DNA from: Cecembia calidifontis
Lineage (GTDB): Bacteria; Bacteroidota; Bacteroidia; Cytophagales; Cyclobacteriaceae
DNA length: 64,000 nt
Direction: 5' to 3'
Assembly: GCF_004216715.1 (NCBI RefSeq)
Contig: NZ_SGXG01000001.1
Location: 4,200,501 to 4,264,500 of the forward strand
Each line of letters opens with the position of its first letter. The stretch's first letter is position 1. Under the pieces are notes generated by a model. It was given only the letters and a program-made list of their open reading frames with translations, was not told where the DNA came from and made no database searches. Shown here piece by piece: positions 34,486 to 43,813 of the stretch. A program made the position numbers and the translations under genes.

Positions 34486-37400
34486 ATGAAAATATTTCTA
34501 AAGAAACATGCTTGGGGCCTTTGGCTCTGGCTGATTATTTTTCTGGTTTCCAGCAATGGGTTATATTCTTTTAATATAGACCGAAATGACTTTTATATTT
34601 TTTCCAATGGAGCTGGACTGAGCAACCTTCAAATCAGTGAAGGTAGGTTGGAGCCAAGGTTTAACCCTGATGTCACTACTTACAGGGTTAACCTTAGCTT
34701 CTATACTTTTTCCGTAACACTTACTCCAACCTCCATCGAAAGAAATGCGAGGATTTTTATCCAAGGCCAGGAAATAAGGAATGGAGCAAGTACCAAAAAG
34801 ATTTTTTTGTATCCGGGGCAAAATGAAGTAGCTGTGGATGTCAGAAATCCTGATGGAACGCAGAGAACTTATCAAATCTTTTTTACAAGAAATGCCCCTG
34901 CAGGAAACGTTACTGTCAATATGAGATGGGACCTTCCTGAATGCGATCGAAATAGTGATTTTTTTGATGAGGACGCATGTGCCGCTGCAACGAGAGATGA
35001 TGATGGAGATGGGGTTCCAAATTTTCTAGATTTTTGTCCTGGAACCCCTCCCGGCACACCTGTAGATGAATTTGGATGTCCTATAGAACCTGTTGTAGAT
35101 AGTGATGGAGATGAGGTTCCTGACGACTTGGATCAATGCCCTGATACTCCGGCAGGTGAACCGGTGGATGAAAACGGCTGCTCACCTTCTCAGAAAGATA
35201 CTGATGGCGATGGGGTCACTGATGACAAAGACCAATGCCCTAATACCCCTGCAGGTGAAACAGTAGATGCCAATGGCTGCTCTCCTTCTCAAAAAGATTC
35301 TGATGGCGATGGGGTGACTGATGACAAAGACCAATGTCCCAATACTCCCGCAGGTGAAACTGTTGATGCCAATGGCTGTTCTCCTTCACAGAAAGATACT
35401 GATGGCGATGGGGTCACTGATGACAAAGACCAATGTCCCAATACTCCTGAAGGTGAAACAGTAGATGCCAATGGCTGTTCTCCTTCTCAAAAAGATTCTG
35501 ATGGCGATGGGGTCACTGATGACAAAGACCAATGTCCCAATACTCCCGCAGGTGAAACTGTTGATGCCAATGGCTGTTCTCCTTCACAGAAAGATACTGA
35601 TGGCGATGGGGTCACTGATGTCAAAGACCAATGTCCCAATACTCCTGAAGGTGAAACAGTAGATGCCAATGGCTGTTCACCTTCACAAAAAGACTCCGAT
35701 GGGGATGGGGTGACTGATGACAAAGACCAATGTCCCAATACTCCCGCAGGAACAACGGTTGATGAAAATGGTTGTCCTTTACCCGATTCAGACGGTGATG
35801 GCGTCCCTGATATAATAGACCAGTGCCCAGACACTCCAGCAGGTGAAGCAGTGGATGCCAATGGCTGTGCTCCCTCTCAGAAAGACACTGACGAGGATGG
35901 CGTTACAGACGACAAAGACCTTTGCCCAAATACTCCTTCAGGAGCAGAAGTTGACGAAAATGGCTGTTCAAAAGACCAAATTGATACAGATGGAGATGGG
36001 ATACCGGATTATCTGGACCAGTGTCCCGACACTCCTGAAGGCCAAGAAGTAGACGAAAACGGTTGTGCCCCTTCCCAAAAAGACTCTGACAATGACGGCG
36101 TTACTGATGATAAAGACCAGTGTCCCGACACTCCTGAAGACCAAGAAGTAGACGAAAACGGTTGTGCCCCTTCTCAAAAAGACTCTGACAATGACGGTGT
36201 GACCGATGACGTGGACCAGTGCCCCGATACCCCTGCGGGTACAGAAGTTGATGAAAATGGCTGCGCCCCTTCCCAAAAAGACTCTGACAATGACGGCGTT
36301 ACTGATGACAAAGACCAGTGTCCCGACACTCCTGTAGGCCAAGAAGTAGACGAAAACGGTTGTGCCCCTTCCCAGAAAGACTCTGACAATGACGGCGTTA
36401 CTGATGACAAAGACCAGTGTCCTGATACACCTGAAGGAGAAGAAGTAGATGAAAATGGCTGCTCCAAAGATCAGATTGATACCGATCAGGATGGTATTCC
36501 AGATTACCTCGATCAATGTCCAGATTCTCCGGCAGGAGCTGAAGTAGATGAAAATGGCTGTTCTAAAGACCAAATTGACACAGATGAGGATGGTATTCCT
36601 GATTATTTAGACCAGTGTCCTGGCACTCCAGAAGGCGAGCAAGTGGACGAAAATGGCTGCGCTCCTTCACAAAAAGATACTGACAATGATGGTGTAACCG
36701 ATGATATGGATCTATGCCCTGACACTCCTGAAGGAGCAGAAGTAGATGAAAATGGATGTGCACTTTCACAAAAAGATACTGACAATGATGGTGTAACCGA
36801 TGATATGGATCTATGCCCTGACACCCCTGAAGGAGCAGAAGTAGATGAAAATGGATGTGCACTTTCACAAAAAGATACAGATAAGGACGGTGTAACTGAT
36901 GATAAGGACCTTTGCCCAAATACTCCAGAAGGTGAAGAGGTGGACGAATACGGTTGCTCTGTCAACGAATTAGAACCTACTATAGTGGTAGATTTCGAGG
37001 ACTTTGCCATGATTGAAGTTCCCTGGGGTACCCTATTTGATCAAATTGGCTTACCTACTGAAGTTCAGGTGACCACAGAAGATGGACTAACATTTACTTT
37101 CCCTATCATATGGAGTCCAATTGGCTATGATCCTTATCAAAGCGGTCCATATATCCTGGAAGGAGTAATTCAGTTACCAAACAGTTGGGAACCTCAATTT
37201 GACAGGATACCTAGTATCACTGTACTGGTTTTGCCAAAGGACCCTCCATTGGATCTGATTTTGAGCAATGATTTCTTCAATCAGACCAATATGAATACCC
37301 CGATTTTGGTAGGAGAATTTACTGTAATCGATCCGATTGATGATATCCACACCATAGAATTGGCTCCAGGAGTGGCAGATAATGATCTTTTCTCCATCAT

Positions 37401-37812
37401 TGATGGTCAGCTCTATTGGAACAATACTGATTTGGCTCCTGGAAAAAACATATTCACCATCATTGTGACAGTTACCGATAGAGATGGAAATGTGATCACC
37501 AAGGAATTTACCATCACCAGAAACCTGACTGAACTTTTACAGGAAATGGAAATTCCCAACACCTTCACTCCAGATGGTGATGGCATCAATGATGATTGGG
37601 GAATTCCATTATTGGAAATGTTCAATAGTGTTAGAATGCACATCTATGAAAGAGGTGGTCTGAGGGTATTTTTCACCAACAAGCCTACTGATAGATGGGA
37701 CGGTACCTACATGGGTAAACCACTACCAATTGACACCTATTACTATGTGATTGAGGTAGATGACAACAAAGAATCCAGAAAAGGAATTTTGAACCTTTTA
37801 AGAAGAAACTAA
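34486..37812 (+). CDS. Surface protein with 20 thrombospondin type-3 (calcium-binding) repeats and T9SS type B sorting domain
   Basis: A 1,108-residue exported protein. After a signal peptide (about 1-28) comes a cadherin-like beta-sandwich domain (about 44-138, LSNLQISEGRLEPRFNPDVTTYRV). Then 20 consecutive TSP3 units of mostly 33 residues follow (about residues 171-829; core DTDGDGVTDDKDQCPNTP, with Asp ligands for Ca2+ and two Cys per unit). A linker and a cadherin/Ig-like region (about 835-1,010) precede a gliding-motility-associated type B CTD (IPNTFTPDGDGINDDWGIP to the end). The protein is likely a long Ca2+-stiffened stalk or adhesin carried to the surface by T9SS. It is followed after one base by the porP/sprF-like gene, its expected export partner. 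Confidence 0.92.
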   Translation: MKIFLKKHAWGLWLWLIIFLVSSNGLYSFNIDRNDFYIFSNGAGLSNLQISEGRLEPRFNPDVTTYRVNLSFYTFSVTLTPTSIERNARIFIQGQEIRNGASTKKIFLYPGQNEVAVDVRNPDGTQRTYQIFFTRNAPAGNVTVNMRWDLPECDRNSDFFDEDACAAATRDDDGDGVPNFLDFCPGTPPGTPVDEFGCPIEPVVDSDGDEVPDDLDQCPDTPAGEPVDENGCSPSQKDTDGDGVTDDKDQCPNTPAGETVDANGCSPSQKDSDGDGVTDDKDQCPNTPAGETVDANGCSPSQKDTDGDGVTDDKDQCPNTPEGETVDANGCSPSQKDSDGDGVTDDKDQCPNTPAGETVDANGCSPSQKDTDGDGVTDVKDQCPNTPEGETVDANGCSPSQKDSDGDGVTDDKDQCPNTPAGTTVDENGCPLPDSDGDGVPDIIDQCPDTPAGEAVDANGCAPSQKDTDEDGVTDDKDLCPNTPSGAEVDENGCSKDQIDTDGDGIPDYLDQCPDTPEGQEVDENGCAPSQKDSDNDGVTDDKDQCPDTPEDQEVDENGCAPSQKDSDNDGVTDDVDQCPDTPAGTEVDENGCAPSQKDSDNDGVTDDKDQCPDTPVGQEVDENGCAPSQKDSDNDGVTDDKDQCPDTPEGEEVDENGCSKDQIDTDQDGIPDYLDQCPDSPAGAEVDENGCSKDQIDTDEDGIPDYLDQCPGTPEGEQVDENGCAPSQKDTDNDGVTDDMDLCPDTPEGAEVDENGCALSQKDTDNDGVTDDMDLCPDTPEGAEVDENGCALSQKDTDKDGVTDDKDLCPNTPEGEEVDEYGCSVNELEPTIVVDFEDFAMIEVPWGTLFDQIGLPTEVQVTTEDGLTFTFPIIWSPIGYDPYQSGPYILEGVIQLPNSWEPQFDRIPSITVLVLPKDPPLDLILSNDFFNQTNMNTPILVGEFTVIDPIDDIHTIELAPGVADNDLFSIIDGQLYWNNTDLAPGKNIFTIIVTVTDRDGNVITKEFTITRNLTELLQEMEIPNTFTPDGDGINDDWGIPLLEMFNSVRMHIYERGGLRVFFTNKPTDRWDGTYMGKPLPIDTYYYVIEVDDNKESRKGILNLLRRN
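34996..36972 (+). repeat. Tandem 99-bp coding repeats (20 TSP3 units)
   Basis: Nineteen of the 20 units are 31-33 codons and the first is 34. At DNA level unit 18 and unit 19 differ at one of 99 bases, and units 4-5 closely match units 6-7, showing recent duplication by one- and two-unit steps. Confidence 0.92.
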
Positions 37813-37813
37813 G

Positions 37814-38845
37814 ATGAAACGCCAATACTCTAATCAATTTTTTTGGGCTTTGAGATCCATTATTGGACTAAAAGCATCCCGATCTGCTTTTGGCTTCAGC
37901 ATCCTATTGATTTTTTTACTGATTTTTTCTCCATTGTCTGAAACAAAGGCTCAGACAAGAAAATACTTTGGCCACTTTAATTCTCTTCAGAGCTATTTTA
38001 ATCCCGCTCTGACAGGATATGAGGGGTCTGTGGTGAGAGGCTTGGTACGAAACCAATGGACAGGTTTTGAAGGTGCACCACAGACCTATTTCCTGAATGT
38101 GGAAATTGACCCTATGGAGATCAGTGCTGGCCAAGATGCCGCCCTTTTGGGCAATACCGCAGCGGGACTCCAATTGGTACATGATACTTTTGGCCCGATC
38201 AGACAGACTGAAATGCTCTTGAGTTATGGCGCAAGGGTAAGAATATCAAGATCTACTAACCTTCGCTTGGGTGTAGCCGTCAATTATACCAATGCAAGAT
38301 TGGACGGAAATAACCTGACTACCGAACAGGCAAATGATCCTACGGTTAATGTTTTTCTCAATCAGTTTGCTGACATGAGGGTATTGGATTTCAATGCAGG
38401 ATTGGCGATTACCCATCAAAACTATTACTTCGCTTATGGCCTTCAAAACATAGCCAGGGGAAGATTACATCAAGGAGAAGCATTTATCAAAGAAAGGCCA
38501 TTTGTCAACGTGTTGCAAACAGGTTTTAGACAAACCATGTCTTCCAATTTCAGTGTATTAACGAACATCATGTACAGGATACAGGATGATCTACCCTATA
38601 ATTTAGAGTTTAATGTAAAATTAATGGCAATGGACAAGTTCTGGTTGGGCGTTGGTCATCGGGTCAATTATGCCAATAGCTACCATTTTGGATTCTTGAT
38701 GAACAACATCAGGTTTGGATATGCCTACGAAATTCCGGTAAGCAAATCCTATCTAATCCCGAATCCCACCCATGAATTTATGGTCTCTTTCTTTTTATTC
38801 AGAAAAGGAGGGGTAAACAGTGAAGCCGGTACTTTAATCTGGTAG
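37814..38845 (+). CDS. PorP/SprF family type IX secretion system membrane protein
   Basis: A 343-residue outer-membrane beta-barrel protein of the PorP/SprF family. A long signal region ends near KAQTRKYFGHFNSLQ; the family block YFNPALTGYEGSVVRGLVRNQW follows, and amphipathic strands run to the end with GGVNSEAGTLIW. SprF-like proteins are needed for secretion of the type B CTD protein encoded next to them, and here the start lies one base after such a gene. A role as dedicated partner of the TSP3-repeat protein is therefore a strong inference. Confidence 0.92.
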   Translation: MKRQYSNQFFWALRSIIGLKASRSAFGFSILLIFLLIFSPLSETKAQTRKYFGHFNSLQSYFNPALTGYEGSVVRGLVRNQWTGFEGAPQTYFLNVEIDPMEISAGQDAALLGNTAAGLQLVHDTFGPIRQTEMLLSYGARVRISRSTNLRLGVAVNYTNARLDGNNLTTEQANDPTVNVFLNQFADMRVLDFNAGLAITHQNYYFAYGLQNIARGRLHQGEAFIKERPFVNVLQTGFRQTMSSNFSVLTNIMYRIQDDLPYNLEFNVKLMAMDKFWLGVGHRVNYANSYHFGFLMNNIRFGYAYEIPVSKSYLIPNPTHEFMVSFFLFRKGGVNSEAGTLIW

Positions 38846-38864
38846 GACTTTTAAGGTATTTTTT

Positions 38865-38941
38865 GGAGCAGGCAATCTTCTATGTAGCTAACATTTTTTT
38901 TATTGCAGTTCAATTGTTGATGTAGTGAAGATTCCTGCTCC
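38865..38941. terminator. Long stem-loop between porP-like and araC-like genes
   Basis: GGAGCAGGCAATCTTC pairs with GAAGATTCCTGCTCC over 15 bp with one bulged base around a 46-nt loop, followed by TTTTATTT. It can end both converging genes. The loop is large for a terminator. Confidence 0.6.
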
Positions 38942-38943
38942 TT

Positions 38944-39819
38944 TTATTTCTTTCCCCTTTGATGTTTGATAAGATACTGACTGGGAGAAACTCCTATCAG
39001 GCTTTTAAACTGCCTGTTGAAATTGGAAAGGTTATTAAATCCTGATTCATAACCCACCTCAGAAATATTCAGCCCTTCTTCGAGGAGTAGTTTGCAGGCA
39101 TACCCTATCCGGATTTCATTTAAAAACTTCGAATAATTTTTCTTGGTATGCTTCTTAAAAAACCTACAAAATGCTGTCGGGTTCAAATTGGCCACATCGG
39201 CCACTTCCTCCAGGGAGATGTTTTTTCTGAAATTATTGTAGGTAAAGGAATACACTTTATCTATCCTTAAATCCCCGTTTTTTTCGCTGGGATGTACAAA
39301 CCCTTTGGTGCTTAATTGCTGAAAGTTTTTGCAGCCGGCAAGAATATTCAATAGCTCAAAGAACAACATCAATCTTGAAAAGCCTTCAGATTCATGAACC
39401 TCCATCATTTTTTGTCTGGCAGTTGAAGAGGTCTCCTGGTCAAAAACCAATCCCTGTTTAGCCCTTTCGAGCATTTGCTGTACAGCGATCATCTCGGGAA
39501 TTTCCAACAGACTTCCTCCTGCAAAATCCTTTCGAAAATGAATGGTAATGGCTTCTGCCTTTAGCCTGCTGTCTTTTTCAAAATATTCGGGATCATTCTG
39601 CCACATGTGGGGCAAGCCCTCCCCTATCAGTACTAATTCACCCTCCTGAAAAGGCTTGATACTGTCACCTATAAATCTGGCCCCCTTAGATTGAATGATA
39701 TATACCAATTCAAATTCTGGGTGGTAATGCCACACATTCAAGAAATGAGGATAAGAATGAATATCTGAATTGAAGGATTTATCAAATGGGTTCCTTCTCT
39801 CAAGTAATTTAGCCTTCAT
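38944..39819 (-). CDS. AraC family transcriptional regulator
   Basis: A 291-residue regulator. The N-terminal cupin domain (about 25-140; FLNVWHYHPEFELVYIIQSKGARFIGD) probably binds a sugar or related effector. The C-terminal double helix-turn-helix (about 190-290) includes EEVADVANLNPTAFCRFFKKHTKKNYSKFLNEIRI and ISEVGYESGFNNLSNFNRQFKSLIGVSPSQYL. The frame extends 47 codons further, but MKAKLLERRNPFDKSF at 39819 is the normal family start. It is divergent from the sugar-oxidation operon and is the likely regulator of that operon. Confidence 0.9.
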   Translation of the reverse strand: MKAKLLERRNPFDKSFNSDIHSYPHFLNVWHYHPEFELVYIIQSKGARFIGDSIKPFQEGELVLIGEGLPHMWQNDPEYFEKDSRLKAEAITIHFRKDFAGGSLLEIPEMIAVQQMLERAKQGLVFDQETSSTARQKMMEVHESEGFSRLMLFFELLNILAGCKNFQQLSTKGFVHPSEKNGDLRIDKVYSFTYNNFRKNISLEEVADVANLNPTAFCRFFKKHTKKNYSKFLNEIRIGYACKLLLEEGLNISEVGYESGFNNLSNFNRQFKSLIGVSPSQYLIKHQRGKK

Positions 39820-39990
39820 ACCCAAATTTTGCCTTTTTTTTGCAAACACTAAGCAATGATGCAAAAATAATACGTAAAATATAACAAATCTTGGTAGAAA
39901 GGGCTGCATATTTTGGTCAATTTGCAACATACCTGTCAACATCAAGAATAGGCACTTCAAATCGGATAAGTAAGCAAATCCCTCTTCATC

Positions 39991-40062
39991 ATGCTGGTTG
40001 AATACAAAAATTTGGAAGATTATGATTTCAATGCGGGTAAAATTTGGAAAGAAATTCAGTAG
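39991..40062 (+). other. 23-codon mini-ORF upstream of the sugar operon
   Basis: ATG 39991 to TAG 40060 encodes a 23-residue peptide starting MLVEYKNLEDYDF. It lies in the 291-bp space between the AraC gene and the first dehydrogenase. It may be a leader peptide or chance. Apart from it the gap holds CAAAAATA at 39862-39869, a possible minus-strand -7 box for the araC-like gene. Confidence 0.25.
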
Positions 40063-40110
40063 ATTGGTTACAGATTGGCTTAATTCTCAAAAAATCAAAA
40101 AATATAGCCC

Positions 40111-40872
40111 ATGAAGCAAAAAAAAACGATAGTCATCACAGGTGGAGCAAGCGGAATAGGCCTGGCCATTACCCGATTGTTTGCCGATAAAGGCCATCAG
40201 GTAATATTTCTTGACTTTAACTCAAACAGTGGAAATCAGGTAGCAGAAGAATTTAAGGCTAAGGGAGGAGATGTTACCTTTATTCAAACTGACGTTTCGG
40301 ATTTAAACAGTGTCAAAACAGCCTTTGATCAGATACCGGAAACAATAGATGTTCTGGTCAATAATGCCGGAATTTCCCATGTGGGTAATTTGGAAGATAC
40401 TTCAGAAGAAGATCTTGATAGACTGTTTCAGGTTAATGTAAAAGGAGTTTACACCTGTTCTATTGAAGCTATTCCCAAGCTTCGGACAAATGGAGGAGGG
40501 TCCATCATCAACATGTGTTCTGTAGCCGCTTCCATGGGATTGCCGGATAGATTCGCTTATTCCATGACCAAGGGTGCTGTTCTTTCTATGACCCTTTCCA
40601 TAGCGAGGGATTATGTTGCCGAACAAATCCGCTGCAATTGCATTTCACCTGGCAGGGTGCATACCCCTTTTGTGGATGGTTTTTTAGCCAAAAATTATCC
40701 GGGACAGGAAAAAGAAATGTTTGCCAAACTGGCTGCAACACAACCCATCGGACGTATGGGCAAACCTGAAGAAATTGCCGCAATGGTGTATTACCTGGCT
40801 TCTGATGAAGCTTCCTTTATTACAGGCAGTAACTTCCCTATTGATGGGGGATTTCTGGGATTAAAAGCTTAA
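40111..40872 (+). CDS. SDR family dehydrogenase (probable 2-keto-3-deoxy-L-fuconate dehydrogenase)
   Basis: A 253-residue classical short-chain dehydrogenase. TGGASGIGLAI is the NAD-binding motif, DVLVNNAGISHVG the NNAG motif, and the active-site Ser, Tyr and Lys are in NMCSVAAS and YSMTK. The tail IDGGFLGLKA is typical. It is followed by an FAH-family hydrolase and a lactonase-like gene, the set found in oxidative fucose or galactonate-type routes, where an SDR of this kind oxidises 2-keto-3-deoxy-L-fuconate. The specific substrate is inferred from context only; it could be a sugar dehydrogenase. Confidence 0.8.
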   Translation: MKQKKTIVITGGASGIGLAITRLFADKGHQVIFLDFNSNSGNQVAEEFKAKGGDVTFIQTDVSDLNSVKTAFDQIPETIDVLVNNAGISHVGNLEDTSEEDLDRLFQVNVKGVYTCSIEAIPKLRTNGGGSIINMCSVAASMGLPDRFAYSMTKGAVLSMTLSIARDYVAEQIRCNCISPGRVHTPFVDGFLAKNYPGQEKEMFAKLAATQPIGRMGKPEEIAAMVYYLASDEASFITGSNFPIDGGFLGLKA

Positions 40873-40912
40873 AGCACCGAAAAACAATATTCAATCACTA
40901 TAAAATATCAAT

Positions 40913-41785
40913 ATGAAATTAATCAGATTCGGAAGACCTGGTCATGAAAAGCCAGGCATAGAAATAAATGAAAAAAGGTTCGACTGTTCTTCCTTTGGTG
41001 AAGACTGGACAGAACAGTTTTTGGGCAGCAATGGTATCGATAGGCTCAAAACTTGGCTTGAAAACAATAAAGAAAAGCTGGAGGAAATTGATCCATCCCA
41101 AAGATTAGGTTCACCTATAGGAAGACCTTCTAAAGTTATTTGTGTGGGTCTGAATTATTCACTTCATGCCAAAGAAAGTGGAATGCCCCTACCTGAGGTA
41201 CCGATCTTATTTATGAAAGCAACCTCATCTCTGTGCGGCCCAAATGATCCGATTATTATTCCAAAAAACTCCACCAAAACTGACTGGGAGGTTGAATTGG
41301 CGGTAGTGATTGGAAAGAAGGCCAGTTATGTAGAAAAAGAAAATGCCATGGACTATGTAGCCGGGTATTGTCTTCATAATGACGTCAGCGAAAGAGACTT
41401 CCAGTTGCACCACGGTGGCCAATGGGTAAAAGGCAAAAGTGCTGACCACTTTGCTCCATTAGGCCCATACCTAGTCACCAAAGATGAAATTGCGAATCCT
41501 CATAAGCTAAGACTCTGGCTAAATGTCAATGGAGAAAAAATGCAGGACAGCAATACTTCAGATCTTGTTTTTGACATTCCCACCTTGATTTCCTATATCA
41601 GCCAATACATGACCCTTTTGCCTGGTGATGTGATCTCCACCGGCACCCCTTCAGGTGTAGGCTTAGGCTTAAAACCACCAAGATACCTCAATGATGGAGA
41701 TGTAGTAGAACTGGGAATAGATGGACTTGGAACAGCCAAACAGGTGGCCATGGATTATGAACATTTCAGGTCAAAGTTTGAATAA
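40913..41785 (+). CDS. Fumarylacetoacetate hydrolase family protein (probable 2,4-diketo-3-deoxy-L-fuconate hydrolase)
   Basis: A 290-residue FAH-fold enzyme. It has the core SKVICVGLNYSLHAKESG, then LFMKATSSLCGPND, the metal-binding Glu and Asp in WEVELAVVIGKKA and CLHNDVSERDFQ, and the glycine-rich VISTGTPSGVGLGLKPP. In the oxidative fucose route this family cleaves 2,4-diketo-3-deoxy-L-fuconate to pyruvate and L-lactate. The role is inferred from neighbouring dehydrogenases, lactonase and the fucP-like gene. Confidence 0.82.
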   Translation: MKLIRFGRPGHEKPGIEINEKRFDCSSFGEDWTEQFLGSNGIDRLKTWLENNKEKLEEIDPSQRLGSPIGRPSKVICVGLNYSLHAKESGMPLPEVPILFMKATSSLCGPNDPIIIPKNSTKTDWEVELAVVIGKKASYVEKENAMDYVAGYCLHNDVSERDFQLHHGGQWVKGKSADHFAPLGPYLVTKDEIANPHKLRLWLNVNGEKMQDSNTSDLVFDIPTLISYISQYMTLLPGDVISTGTPSGVGLGLKPPRYLNDGDVVELGIDGLGTAKQVAMDYEHFRSKFE

Positions 41786-41805
41786 AAAAATCTGTAACAT
41801 CTGTA

Positions 41806-42636
41806 ATGAGAATAGACGCCCATCAACATTTTTGGAACTTTGATCCTGTAAGAGACAGCTGGATTGATGACAGCATGAAAGTCATCCAGAGGGATTTTTC
41901 CCCAGAAGACCTTCTGCCTGAGTTAAGAAGCAAGAGAATCGATGGCTGCATCGCCGTACAGGCAGACCAATCTCCACAGGAAACCCAGTATTTATTGGGG
42001 CTGTCCCATCAGCACCCATATATCAAAAAAGTGGTAGGTTGGGTGGATTTAAGTGCCCCGGATATCGAAAGTCAACTCGAGAGGTATCAAGCAGAAAAAA
42101 ATCTGGCGGGATTTAGAAAAATCTTGCAGGCACTGCCCCCATCTGCGATGGAAGAAGAAGCATTCCTACAAGGCATCAGCCTGCTATCAAAATACCATTT
42201 CACCTACGACATCCTGATCTTCCCCAAACATCTTCCTGCGGCATTGGAATTTGTGAAAAAATTTCCTAACCAGGCTTTTATCATAGATCACTTGGCCAAA
42301 CCAGCTATCAAAAGCGGGGAATTTGAGCATTGGTCAAAAGGGATAAAAGAACTTTCCGAAATCCCCAACCTATATTGTAAAGTATCGGGAATGGTCACCG
42401 AAGCCGACTGGAAAAAATGGAAGAAAGAGGATTTCATCCCCTATCTGGACCATATTACCGACTGCTTCGGAACAGAAAGACTTGTCTATGGAAGCGACTG
42501 GCCGGTTTGTTTGGTGGCAGCAAGCTATGCTCAGGTATTTGATCTGGCCTGGGAATATTTTCAGCCCTTCTCTGAGGATGAAAAAGCAGCCATTTTCGGA
42601 GACAATGCCTGCGAATTTTATGGAATCAATGCTTAA
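41806..42636 (+). CDS. Amidohydrolase family lactonase (probable L-fucono-1,5-lactonase)
   Basis: A 276-residue TIM-barrel hydrolase of the amidohydrolase_2 group. The metal motif HQHFWNF is at residues 5-11, DHLAKP gives the barrel His, and the closing motif YGSDWPVC gives the catalytic Asp. This subfamily (COG3618) includes fuconolactonase and rhamnono-lactonase. It lies between the FAH-type hydrolase and the second dehydrogenase, as expected for opening of L-fuconolactone to L-fuconate. The substrate is inferred. Confidence 0.85.
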   Translation: MRIDAHQHFWNFDPVRDSWIDDSMKVIQRDFSPEDLLPELRSKRIDGCIAVQADQSPQETQYLLGLSHQHPYIKKVVGWVDLSAPDIESQLERYQAEKNLAGFRKILQALPPSAMEEEAFLQGISLLSKYHFTYDILIFPKHLPAALEFVKKFPNQAFIIDHLAKPAIKSGEFEHWSKGIKELSEIPNLYCKVSGMVTEADWKKWKKEDFIPYLDHITDCFGTERLVYGSDWPVCLVAASYAQVFDLAWEYFQPFSEDEKAAIFGDNACEFYGINA

Positions 42637-42652
42637 TAAGAACACTTATAAA

Positions 42653-43444
42653 ATGAACTTACAACTGAACAAAAAAGTATTTTTGATCTCTGGGGGAGCT
42701 AAAGGCATAGGGGCCGCCATAAGCAAGACCATTGCTGAAGAAGGCGGCATACCTGTTTTCATTGACCCCTCTCTGGGAGAAGGGGAATTACTGTTGACAG
42801 AAATAGAAAGGATGAACCAAAAAGCACTACAAATCCCCACCAGACTACTTCATCCCGAGAATGCCAGGGAGGCTGTTGAAAAGGCAATTGAAGTGTTTGG
42901 CAGAATAGATGGGGTAGTCAATAATGCCGGTGCCAATGATGGGGTAGGATTGGAAAGCGGAAATCCCGAAATCTTCAGAAAATCGGTAGAAAAAAACCTA
43001 GGGCATTATTACGACCTGGTCCATTTTGCCCTACCCCACTTAAAGAAAACTAAAGGAAGCATCGTGAACATCAGCAGCAAAACCGCTGTGACTGGTCAAG
43101 GCAATACCAGTGGCTATACCGCTGCAAAAGGTGCACAATTGTCTTTGACAAGGGAATGGGCTGTGGAACTATTGCCCTATGGCATCCGCGTAAATGCGGT
43201 CATTCCTGCAGAAGTCATGACCCCCTTATACAAGAGATGGATAGACACTTTTGAAAACCCTCAGGAACAATTTGATCTCATCCAGTCAAGAATCCCTTTG
43301 GAAAAAAGAATGACCACTGCACAGGAAATTGCTGACATGGTGGTTTTCCTGCTTTCTGATAGGTCTTCCCATACCACAGGACAATGGATCTATGTGGATG
43401 GAGGCTATACCCATCTGGATAGGGCCATCGGAAGGGATCAGTAG
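42653..43444 (+). CDS. SDR family dehydrogenase (probable L-fucose dehydrogenase)
   Basis: A 263-residue classical SDR. FLISGGAKGIGAAISK is the cofactor motif, GVVNNAGAND the NNAG motif, NISSKTAVTGQGNTSGYTAAK the Ser-Tyr-Lys triad, and WIYVDGGYTHLDRA the terminus. It resembles fungal and bacterial L-fucose dehydrogenases in the long GGYTHLDRA end. ATG 42653 is used; the frame extends back into the lactonase gene. It directly precedes the broken permease gene. The start follows the lactonase stop by 16 bp. Confidence 0.78.
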   Translation: MNLQLNKKVFLISGGAKGIGAAISKTIAEEGGIPVFIDPSLGEGELLLTEIERMNQKALQIPTRLLHPENAREAVEKAIEVFGRIDGVVNNAGANDGVGLESGNPEIFRKSVEKNLGHYYDLVHFALPHLKKTKGSIVNISSKTAVTGQGNTSGYTAAKGAQLSLTREWAVELLPYGIRVNAVIPAEVMTPLYKRWIDTFENPQEQFDLIQSRIPLEKRMTTAQEIADMVVFLLSDRSSHTTGQWIYVDGGYTHLDRAIGRDQ

Positions 43445-43657
43445 AATCAATACAATCATATTCTTACCGCGCAGGCTTTCCTTACCCCAAACCCAAGATT
43501 ACCCAACCATCGACATGAAAAAAACACCCTTAATCCCAGGCAACTTAATCCTCCCATTTGTTCTGATCACTTCCCTTTTTGCCCTTTGGGGATTTGCCAA
43601 TGACATCACCAATCCAATGGTGGCCGCATTTAACCCAGATTGCAGCTTTTAGGGGTT

Positions 43658-43691
43658 AAAAAAGAAAATTTCGGGAAATTTTCTTTTTTTT
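43658..43691 (+). terminator. Terminator-like hairpin at the IS left end
   Basis: AAAAAAGAAAATTT pairs with AAATTTTCTTTTTT around CGGG, ending in T8. Such hairpins shield IS transposase genes from host transcription. Confidence 0.7.
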
Positions 43692-43813
43692 AGCTCCGAT
43701 TACCCGTACCCCCCTACGTGATTTTTTTTTCTACGGGCTGTATAAGGCCATTTTTCGGTTTGTAGTACACAAGGGGTATTGCATCTTGGGGTTCAATACC
43801 AGTACTTTACACC

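Noticed and set aside
35968..36573. 201-codon open frame on the minus strand within the TSP3 gene
   Set aside because: It arises from the repeat structure of the + strand gene and has no start region, family motif or promoter.
34996..36972. Regularly spaced repeats that could suggest a CRISPR array or minisatellite
   Set aside because: The repeats are 99-bp coding units in one continuous protein frame with the TSP3 motif; there are no unique spacers.
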